DNA of 64,000 nt, taken from assembly GCA_963575745.1 (NCBI GenBank), contig CAUYUJ010018538.1, positions 371,046 to 435,045 on the forward strand, read 5' to 3'. The translations under genes were made by a program, and so were the position numbers. Of this stretch, positions 56,331 through 64,000 are shown piece after piece. The stretch's first letter is position 1. Each line of letters begins with the position of its first letter. The notes under the pieces are model-generated. The model had not been told where the DNA came from. It did no database searches and was given only the letters and a program-made list of their open reading frames with translations. This stretch comes from Prorocentrum cordatum (taxonomy: Eukaryota > Sar > Dinophyceae > Prorocentrales > Prorocentraceae).

Positions 56331-57994
56331 AGGCTCTGTGATGTGGTAGGCCTGACGATGGTAACGTTGTCCCTCTTCGGCACCACCTCAGCCAGCGGGG
56401 CCTCGGTGATGCTCCACGGGATGGGGCACCCTGCGACCTGTACCGTATATGTGAGTGGGGGACGATGGGCGCGCACTAAGGCAAACTGAGCCGAAGTGGC
56501 TGGGTCCCAGGCGGTGTGGTAGACCTCACAGTCCCATTTAACGGACGGGCCCGTGAGAGTCTTGGCGAGCTGGGTCAGCGTGGCGTGGCGTGCCGCAATG
56601 CCAGTGATGCGGTAGCGCGTCTTGGCGAGGGTGGCTTCGCAGCCGCGGATGCTGACGGCAGCAGCCTTGGCGGCGTCTGACCCTCGTGAAACACGGATCC
56701 CCAATAAGCCTGACTTGCCGTGCCTGACGACTCCCAGGGCCTTGAAATCCACCGACTTCTGGAACGCATCTGCCATCGTGATGGGCTGGTCCTCAGGGAA
56801 CCACACGGTCTGGTACTTGTCTGCAGTGGGCTCGTCTGCACCTACGTTGCTGAGGTCGTAGGTGGCGCCGAGTTGCCCTGAACCCGCCAAGACCTTGTCG
56901 ACCGCTTGAAGACTGACGCCGAAGGTGGCAGCCAGGGACCTCTTTCCGACGCCCGATCCAAACCTGCCTAGGCTTTTGCAGGGTTCGAGGATGGTGACGG
57001 CTTTAAAGTTGCCGTGGAAGAGGGCCTTGAAGGTGTCCTGGAGCTGACTATCGAGCTCCTGGCGGCGAGCGTCTTTCTTGGACTCCCTGTGCTTTTGGTT
57101 TTGGCGCGCCTTGTCCTGTGGAGCGGAGTCCCCTCGGAAAGGACCCTTGGCGCGTGGACCACCGTTCACGGGGGCACCTCCCGAGAACTGGTCCTCGAAG
57201 GCCTGATGCATGGAGGGGACTGCGGCGATGGCCTCGGTTTCATGTATGGTCGCCCGAATCCAGCATACGTGGTCGGCAGGGTCGATGGTGGCGACGGCTA
57301 CTTTTTCCGTGCAGGCGACTTCCTTGGTGCCCAGCTGGTACACGGTCACGGGGACGTGCGTGTGGACCACTTTGGGCGCCTTGGGGTGACGCTTCAGCAC
57401 GGGGACGGCGAGCTCGGTACCGACGTAGTTATCGTTTTTTGGGCCCATGACAGCAATCGCAAGCTGACCCGTGGTACGCTTACCCTGCTCGAGGTGGTGT
57501 TGCAGCAACCGTTCACCGCTCTCGTAGTCGTGGAGGCTGATACTGGGCTTGCACGTCTTGCCGTCGTCAGGTGATGTGGGTTCGGCGAGGACTGGGACCT
57601 TCCAAAAGGCCGGGTCCAAGGCAATGAATTGGGTGTCCGCAGCCTGAAGACGTGCGGACCCAGCTGGTGGGTGTGATGTGTCACCGCCAATGCGCTTAGG
57701 CTTGCTGCGCTGGTGGTGATCCAGCGTGTAGCTGATCTGGTTGGCGGCGCACATGCGGATCAAGGCACTGCCGAGCTTCTTCGTGTTGGTCTTGTGCATG
57801 TCGTACGTGGCCTGGAGCTCATCCGCGTTCAGCTCGGCAAGCCCGTTGTATGCGGCCGTGGGGCGGTCAGACCCCGCTTGCTTGAAAGCTGCGATGCAGT
57901 CCTGCTTGCGTTGGAGGAGAGACCCTTCAGCAGCAGGACGTGAGCTCGGGGGCTGCTTGGAAGAGCGACGGCGCTCCGGCTTACTGGGGGCCAT
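56327..57994 (-). CDS. LINE-C first ORF, basic gag-like protein (555 aa)
   Basis: Starts at ATG 57994 with a basic, Ser-rich N-terminus (MAPSKPERRRSSKQPP). It carries a Lys/Arg-rich region around 290-320 (KARQNQKHRESKKDARRQEL) and an otherwise globular composition. Position as first ORF and basic patches suggest an RNA-binding, ORF1/gag-like role, but I recognise no fold. Its TGA (56329-56327) overlaps the next frame. A hairpin of the LINE-C set lies 20 nt after this stop. Confidence 0.6.
   Translation of the reverse strand: MAPSKPERRRSSKQPPSSRPAAEGSLLQRKQDCIAAFKQAGSDRPTAAYNGLAELNADELQATYDMHKTNTKKLGSALIRMCAANQISYTLDHHQRSKPKRIGGDTSHPPAGSARLQAADTQFIALDPAFWKVPVLAEPTSPDDGKTCKPSISLHDYESGERLLQHHLEQGKRTTGQLAIAVMGPKNDNYVGTELAVPVLKRHPKAPKVVHTHVPVTVYQLGTKEVACTEKVAVATIDPADHVCWIRATIHETEAIAAVPSMHQAFEDQFSGGAPVNGGPRAKGPFRGDSAPQDKARQNQKHRESKKDARRQELDSQLQDTFKALFHGNFKAVTILEPCKSLGRFGSGVGKRSLAATFGVSLQAVDKVLAGSGQLGATYDLSNVGADEPTADKYQTVWFPEDQPITMADAFQKSVDFKALGVVRHGKSGLLGIRVSRGSDAAKAAAVSIRGCEATLAKTRYRITGIAARHATLTQLAKTLTGPSVKWDCEVYHTAWDPATSAQFALVRAHRPPLTYTVQVAGCPIPWSITEAPLAEVVPKRDNVTIVRPTTSQSL
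57635..57659 (-). other. LINE-C hairpin 1 (GUC/GGC inner stem)
   Basis: Perfect 7-bp outer stem GTCCGCA/TGCGGAC, bulged C, core GTCTTCAGGC. Confidence 0.75.
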
Positions 57995-58146
57995 TGCTGC
58001 GGGCGCTCTGGTGGGGAGAGGTGACGCGAATCAGTAGGGTCCTGCTGGGGCCCCTCCGGTCTCGCGAGGCCTGGGAGTCTGGCTCCGAGGCGGGGCGCTT
58101 CGCGTCGCGGCTGCGGTCTGAGTGCTGGGCACTCTCGAGCCGAGAC

Positions 58147-58350
<204 letters not shown>

Positions 58351-58658
58351 GGGAAACAATAAACATAAAACATACAAAAAACCGTTGTCAAGGCCAAAGC
58401 CCGCCCGACCATCGCCAACATCGAAGGCCGCAATTGTGGCTGAGTTCACGCGCGGTCGCCCGTTTGCCCCCCCCCCCCCCCCCGAAAGCCGCGCGCGGTG
58501 GCTTCGTTCGCGTGCGCCCGCCGCGCCACTCTCGGCAGACTCCCCATGCGCTGCGTGCCCCAGTGGTCAGCGGTGGGGGATGCGTTTCCTTCGCCAAATA
58601 CGTAGTGGTCAGTGGTAATGGCTAGTGGTAGTGGTCCGTGGTCGGGGATGCGTAGCGG

Positions 58659-59643
58659 TCAGTGGTTGGCATGGTAGGGGTCAGTGATTGTCTTGGCTGT
58701 TTCGGTTGCACAGGGCAGACTGACTTCTGCGGGGCGACCGCGGCGCAATCGCCGCATGGGTTCGCGGCCCCCTGGCGCCCGCGACCCCTTGCAAGCCAGC
58801 CTTGAACAAGCAAGAGCACGCAGGCCGCCCGCAGACCGACCGAGAAACCTGTTCGCCCCGGCGATTTCTCGCAGCTCTTGCTCGATCTGCTCATGCGTCT
58901 CGATCCGATTACAATTCAGAACGAGAAGTTTCGACAGATCCCGCTGGTCTGCGTCTCCGTTGGCTAGCGCGCGGAGAATCGCGCCAGCCTTCGCCTCGTC
59001 GTCCACGGTCTTCCTGGAGCCGTTTTCGTACCCCTTGACTAAGTCTTCAAACTTGTCTAAGACCGCCCCAGACGTCTGCGTGCTCTGCGGCGTAGCCGAA
59101 CACAGCCTGGCACTGCACCATCCGCCGGCTCTTGAACTGCTTCGGCTCGTGGTCGTGCGCCAAGAGCCTCCACAGTTTCAGCCCCTCGCCCTCGTTCACC
59201 TCCTTGACCTTCAGCAGCGCGCTACCCTCCACCATCGAAGTGATGATGTAGTACAACTGATTGTCCAGAGCGTCGTCACCCCGGGCCAAGTTTCCGCGCT
59301 CCATGGACTGTTGCCAGTCCTCAGCGCGGCGAAGAAGGGCTTGCATCGTCGGCGAGATGGCCCCCGCGTGCGCGCGGAACACAAGGACGAACAAAGCCCA
59401 GTCGGACTCTTTTCCGCTGAACATCCCGGGTTTGTTCAGGACCCGGGTGTCCACAGTCCCGGCTGCCAACCTCCGCGCCTCGTCGTCCGGCTCCCTCCTC
59501 TCGGTCTGTGCCGCGCTGCTTGCGCCTGCCCGAGAAGCTTCTGCTGCGGCGAGGTCCGCCCGCAGCTGCTGGTTCTCCGTGCTCACTGCTTGGGGCTGAG
59601 CCTCCATGGCCGTGAGCCTCGCCAAAACCTCCTCCATCGCCAT
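58659..59643 (-). pseudogene. Ty1/copia-type gag remnant
   Basis: From 59643 down the frame starts with a coiled coil (MAMEEVLARLTAMEAQPQAV), then KPGMFSGKESDWALFVLVFR, LDNQLYYIITSMVEGSALLK and GLKLWRLLAHDHEPKQ. This is the order seen in copia gag (UBN2-type) proteins: F-x-GK-xx-W, LYY-xL-xxxVEG and G-xx-W-xx-L. After a frameshift near 59050 it continues FEDLVKGYENGSRKTVDDEA and RDLSKLLVLNCNRIETHEQI, the expected C-terminal gag helices. No protease, integrase or RT follows, and no LTR was seen. Confidence 0.6.
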
Positions 59644-59649
59644 CGTCGT

Positions 59650-60390
59650 AGGCGGTGGACCAACCGCGCCTCAAGTAGTGCTCGTGAGCGCCGTCGTTCC
59701 CGGCGGCGACCTTCAGCGCGCGAAAGAGAGCACGGGCTCGCACCCTTGGGTCGTTGTTGCGCTCGCAGTGCTCTATGGCCTCCCTGCGGAAGTCCTTGGG
59801 CACCTGGTCAAGGAACTCCCTCACCCACTTGTGGTAGGAGGTCCTTTCCTCCTCCGCGAGCTCGGCGCATCTGTCCACCTTCTTGAACACAGAGCCTTTC
59901 AATGCTCTTCTTTGGATGGCCTCTGGCGTGCGACGCTCTCCCCGGGAACATTGGCCGCGGCTCCTTTTCTTAGCCACGTAGCTGGCCGCTTCCGGCCGCG
60001 CCACAGGGGCCTGAGAGGGGAAGTGCTCCAAGATCCGCTTCTGCACCGCAAGGTTCCTCGAAGCCTGTCCGAAGCCCGGGCCTAAAGCCGAGAACTCCCT
60101 GGGCTCCTCCTGCGGCACTGGCGGCCGACGCCGCCCTGCACGGGGTACAGGTGACGGCAGCGGCGGTGGCAACCTCGGCCGCGGGGCTGACCGCGGCGGA
60201 GGTGGCGGCGTAGGCGCCCGCTGCCGGCGCCAAGGTGGTGTCCGCGGGTCTGACCGCGAACTCGTTGCCGTGGATCGCACAAGCTGAGCTCTCAGAGCTC
60301 GGCTGCCATGATGAAGAAAAATGCCTTTTTCCTCTGCTAAAACGGCTTCGGTGCGCAGTGCAATGCAAGCGAGAACAAGCGGAAGCAAGG
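59650..60390 (-). pseudogene. reading frame upstream of the copia-type gag remnant
   Basis: The minus frame contains RNLAVQKRILEHFPSQAPVA, EERTSYHKWVREFLDQVPKD and RREAIEHCERNNDPRVRARA. It then shifts near 59650 into the gag frame. It may be the N-terminal part of the same element. The part above about 60100 is Pro/Ala-rich and doubtful. No family recognised. Confidence 0.4.
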
Positions 60391-60409
60391 AGATGGGGAG
60401 TCACTTCAA

Positions 60410-60625
60410 CACTGTATGGTCTCTTCGCATGGTCTTTCGTAACATCTCCGTTATGATCTCTCGTATGATGGTTTTCTGTATGGTCTCCCGTGTGGTCTGC
60501 CCGTATGGTGTCCCGTATGATCGTCCGTGTGGGCTCCCGCTTCATTTCCGGCATCATCTTCCGTATGGCCTGCCGTCTAATCAGCCCGTATGGTATCCCG
60601 TGTGATCTCCTGTATGGTCTCCATA
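60410..60625. repeat. degenerate CCGTATGGTCT-type tandem repeat
   Basis: Roughly 10-11 bp units such as CCGTATGGTCTC and CCGTATGATC recur about twenty times with decay. Confidence 0.8.
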
Positions 60626-60639
60626 TCTGCACTGCAATT

Positions 60640-61900
60640 CTACATACTGCGCAAACTATTATGCAAGTATGCTGCTGAAGGCTTGATGCCGTCAACATGT
60701 ACGATGAGTTTGTTCAAGGTTTCCTTTTCTTTGGCGTCCAGTGATTACTTCTGTCTAGCCTGCCTTCAACTCGCCTCCAACGCACATAGTAGCCCTAAGC
60801 GCCGCCCCTATTTCATGCAATATTGCAATCGTGTTTGTGATTGTCCGCTGGGGCCCCTCCCGCTTATACAGGAGCATGCAAGCTGCAACAAACTACTATT
60901 ACTGCTACTGTTGCGGCGACTCTTACCATCGCAGCTACCACAGACCACCACTACTCGATCAACAATGCTGAAGGATCTACTGTCAGTTGCGAATCCACCA
61001 CCAAAACCGCCGCTGCATTCATTCTGTCAGCTGGAAAAAATCGCGTGATGATTCCCATTCCTGAGCGGATCAATCCCCAGCTGAACAGATCATCCAGATT
61101 CCCGTGCTTCCACTCCAGACAAACATTGCAACATCATGTAAGCCATGCCATAGGAATAGGCACAGCCGCGACCACACCCAGAACTGTACGATTTTGTCGC
61201 TAACCTCGGCCAGGAATGGAATACCGCTGGGGATCGAGCCCTCCTGCCAGGAATCGTGATTAACACTCGCAGGGAGAAGGATGGGGAAGCTAATGGAGGG
61301 GAGGGAGGATGACGGAGACAAGGGGGGGGGAAACGGAGAAGGAAGGAAAGGGAGGAAGGGTGTCCCCAGCATTCAAAAGGGCATCCCGCGGCCGCCGCCC
61401 GAAGCGATCACTTCCAGCGCCGCCTCTCCTCCGACCAGCAGGGGCCTCAACAGCGCGGGGCGGAAGGGGGAGGGCGACGGCGGATGACGATGCCGACGGC
61501 CAGCGAGAGAGGGACTCCGAGTCCTCTTTTTCGGAACGGGATCTACACCTTTCCGCTGCCCTAGGCCAGGCCCACTCTGGACCGAGGAGTGGTCTGTACG
61601 CCCTGGAATCGGCGATACATCATCGATAGAACAGCGATATGCTCCCGATGGTAAGTCCGTTGCGATCAATGGACAGTTTTGGGGGCCGATGTATCCCCCA
61701 GGAGCCAATACCCTGCTGGCCTTCGGGTCATAACTCGGGCCTCCGGCAGCCGTTTGGGACGATCTGGGAACCTCCGGAGCGTTCTCGGCGAGGCGCAGCC
61801 GCTGAAGGCACCCCGAAGCTGGAAAGCCGCCGAGAACCGACGAACACTATCGAACGCTTCGCCCCTTCAACCTCGAAGCTTCGTCTCCCCTGAGCTGATC
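60640..61900. other. spacer, no gene recognised
   Basis: Moderate GC, a CTA/CTG-rich patch near 60890-60920 and a G-rich patch near 61319-61350. No coding signal seen. Confidence 0.5.
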
Positions 61901-61911
61901 CCCCCTAACGT

Positions 61912-61947
61912 TGCCCCTGACCCCCTAGTTCTAGGGGGTCAGGGGCA
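61912..61947. repeat. perfect 17-bp inverted repeat with 2-nt loop
   Basis: TGCCCCTGACCCCCTAG, TT, CTAGGGGGTCAGGGGCA. Perfect arms at 61912-61928 and 61931-61947. Confidence 0.97.
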
Positions 61948-62249
61948 GCGTGAAGGGGTCTTTACACTTCCGACGCTGTGATTTTTCCACAACGTAGACC
62001 ACTGGAGGTCCCGACCACTTTCCCTGGACCGACTGTTCGTCCGAGGTAGCTCTTGACGGCCCCTGCGCCTGGCGAGGCCCCCCGAGGCAAGGAGCACTGC
62101 CAAACACCTTCCGCAGACGAGCGCGTTCCACCACTCGCAAAGTCACCACTCGCAAATGGCCTGGAGCCGACGCGAAGGATCCACGATCCATTACACCGCA
62201 GCAGACATGTGTTTCTCGGACCTTGCGAGGAGGCACTTTGCAGGTAGTG

Positions 62250-62433
62250 TTCTGTCGGGCGTGTCCCCCTACAGGGATAGAAACATGAAAAATACCCCCA
62301 AAATGCCCCCAAAGGATTTAAAAATACTCTAAAATAGTCCCCATACTATTTTTGGATTATTTTTTGACTATTTTGGGGAAATGTTTTCATTGTTCGTCGA
62401 AAATCCCCCTGTAGGGGGACAGGCCCGACTTAA
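62250..62433. mobile_element. 184-bp MITE-like element with TIRs and 8-bp TSD
   Basis: Terminal inverted repeats of about 27 bp (24 matches) share GTCGGGC and TGTCCCCCTACAGGG reading inward from both ends. The core is AT-rich, unlike the surroundings, with its own AAAATAGTC/GACTATTTT inverted repeat. AGGTAGTG lies on both sides (62242-62249 and 62434-62441) as a target site duplication. No coding capacity. An 8-bp duplication fits hAT- or Merlin-type families; the terminal sequence does not match the 16918 element. Confidence 0.75.
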
Positions 62434-62439
62434 AGGTAG

Positions 62440-63350
62440 TGGAACGCGCTCGGCGACTCTGTCTCGCCTTGCTCTCGCGGCGCGCGGAGGCCCGAGCTCG
62501 GAAACTCCGACCCTCGAACCTTCACTCCCGCTCCTCGGGCCACATGCGCGGACCTCCCGCAGCCGCTCGGGGCGATCCCGGCCCCTCGGGTCGGGCGACA
62601 GGGGGGGATGGCAAAGGGGGGGTTGGAGAATCAGCTCGCTGATCCCGGCGCCGGGAGGCGGCCACGTATCGAGGAACGGGCCCCTCGGCGGGGCCGAAAC
62701 CAGCTGCATGCAGCAAATTTCGTAACCCCCCCTTTCCCAATTTCCCCCTTTCGTCCGGCCCGAGCCTCGCCTGGCCATCGCTCGGACGTCCATTCCCTGT
62801 GTTTCTCAGTTTCGTGCGTGTTTGTTTCGCCAAATGATCAAGAATGCTCCTCGACGGTCTTCGCCGAAGGAAAAATGCACACGTCCGAGCTATGCCAAGT
62901 CGCCAGAAGGATGTCGACGAGGCGCAGCGGATGGAAACCGCCCTCGGGCGTCGACGACAGCAGAGACGCCCCGAGGACTCACCTCGAAAAGCTTCAACCC
63001 TCCCCCCGGCCCCGACGAGGGAAGGATCGCCGGCTGGGCGAAAGTTTTCTCTGACGCAAGCATGTTCGAACAATAACCACAATCTTCTTATACAGTAGAG
63101 GCGAATGAATCAAACGCGACTGCCTCGGCCATGTGTTTCAAATAGCTCGTGCAAATCACAAAAAGGTTCTCAGAGCATTCTCTGGTGGGCCCGTGGGAGA
63201 GCCAGGACGCTTCGCCACTGCTCGATTTGCCGCCCACGGCCCCCCCGTCGCCTGGCGCCTCGAAGGCCTCACCTGGCGCAGGCGCCCGCGCCGGCGGCGG
63301 GGCGGCGCCGGCGGGACTCCCGCCGGGCGTGCCGGGCCTGCGGCCGCGGT
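62440..63350. other. GC-rich spacer, no gene recognised
   Basis: Short overlapping frames on both strands, none with a recognisable motif. Confidence 0.5.
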
Positions 63351-63356
63351 GCCCCT

Positions 63357-63485
63357 CCGAGGAGGAGGAGGAGGGGGAGGAGGAAGAGGAGGAGGAGGAG
63401 GAGGAGGAGGATCAGGAGGAGGAGGAGGAAGAAAAGAAGGAGGAGGAGGAGGAGGAGGAGGGGGAGGAGGAGGAGGAGGGGGGTA
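63357..63485. repeat. (GGA)n polypurine tract
   Basis: GAGGAGGAGG repeats on the plus strand. Confidence 0.9.
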
Positions 63486-63627
63486 GGACCATCCTGAGGG
63501 CCCCAAGGCCCGACGGCGGGCCCCAGAGGCCGAGCTCGAGGAAGAGCCGCCGCGATTGGAACCGTCATACCGTCAGAGGCTCGGATCCTCTCTGGTCGCC
63601 GACGTTGGCGTCAACGTCGGCAACCAC

Positions 63628-63812
63628 CTACCTCCTCCTCCTCCTCCTCGTCCCTCCTCCTCCTCCCTCCTCCTCCTCCTCCTTCCTCCTCCTCCTCTCC
63701 CTCCTCCTCCTCCGGGTCCTCCTCCAATCTTTCTCCCCCCTCACCGTCCCCCCCCCCTTCCTCCTTCTCTTCCTCACTCTCCTCCTCCTTTTCCTTTTCC
63801 TTTTCCTCCTCC
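63628..63812. repeat. (CTCC)n polypyrimidine tract
   Basis: CTCCTCCTC-type repeats with TTTTCC ends, opposite in sense to the tract at 63357-63485. The pair forms an imperfect inverted repeat. Confidence 0.85.
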
Positions 63813-64000
63813 CAAGCATATTGGGCCCAAGGCGCGTCGATCCCTTTTGGCTCAAACGCGCCATGGGTCCTGCCTCGTCGCCTCCTCGCGGCGTGCTTGG
63901 GGCTACCCGCAGCTCCAGAATTTCCGACGGGACGTGAGTCGGCTAAGGGCGAGGCGAAAGTGTCGGTACCCCGGCGTCATCAGCTATCATGGTGGTATCT

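Larger units (their letters stand above)
41900..58146 (-). mobile_element. LINE-C: about 16-kb non-LTR retrotransposon
   Basis: Four long minus-strand frames lie between two GA microsatellites: 57994-56327, 56330-55425, 55265-52398 and 52599-42268. The last encodes endonuclease, RT, a C2HC finger and RNase H, so this is a non-LTR retrotransposon. No long terminal repeats were seen. The frames are not interrupted, so the copy may be young or active. Fifteen copies of one RNA hairpin are spread along the sense strand. Exact ends are inferred from the microsatellite borders. Confidence 0.85.

Overview
The window looks like nuclear DNA of a dinoflagellate. It is GC-rich and crowded with retroelements. 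It carries a near-exact relic of the 22-nt dinoflagellate spliced leader at 5104-5125 and a decayed one at 19990-20011. It has CTCC/GGA and pentanucleotide microsatellites, and one coding break that best fits a GC-AG intron. I see no rRNA, tRNA or clearly intact housekeeping gene. Genus cannot be fixed by eye; a Prorocentrum- or Symbiodiniaceae-like genome is a guess.

Layout. 0.3-2.9 kb: non-LTR retrotransposon remnant LINE-A, endonuclease on the minus strand and reverse transcriptase (RT) on the plus strand, as left by a 5' inversion. 3-5.1 kb: AT-richer spacer with a 22-bp tandem repeat. 5.1-11.2 kb: LINE-B, a retrotransposon in many broken frames (ORF1, endonuclease, RT, RNase H, zinc-finger-like tail) that begins at the spliced-leader relic. 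11.3-14.1 kb: a 102-bp satellite in two blocks around shorter GC-rich tandem arrays. 14.85-23.39 kb: two inverted blocks of pentanucleotide repeats and unique sequence. Between them, at 16918-21401, sits a complete-looking DNA transposon with 32-bp terminal inverted repeats and a 9-bp target duplication. It carries a Merlin/IS1595-like DDE transposase and a P-loop NTPase passenger gene. 24.5-28.3 kb: a pseudogene between inverted ATG/CAT arrays. 28.8-41.3 kb: scattered coding-like islands on the minus strand, separated by satellites whose units are hairpins. 41.9-58.1 kb: LINE-C, a 16-kb non-LTR retrotransposon on the minus strand with four long open frames, one of 3,443 codons holding endonuclease, RT and RNase H with catalytic residues in place. 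58.4-60.4 kb: a copia-type gag remnant. 60.4-64 kb: repeats, a 184-bp MITE-like element and polypurine/polypyrimidine arrays.

The strongest candidates for something new are two. (1) LINE-C carries at least fifteen copies of one RNA hairpin on its sense strand: a variable outer stem, a single bulged C, a 3-bp GC-rich inner stem and a UYCA tetraloop. Most lie about 1.0-1.3 kb apart, they fall in different reading frames, and stem sequences change while pairing is kept. One ends one nucleotide before the AUG of the giant ORF. This geometry resembles protein-binding operator or packaging hairpins. (2) The 4.5-kb TIR element pairs a Merlin-like transposase with a helicase/ATPase-like passenger, recalling the transposase-plus-ATPase logic of bacterial transposons. 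All calls come from reading the sequence; no database search was run.
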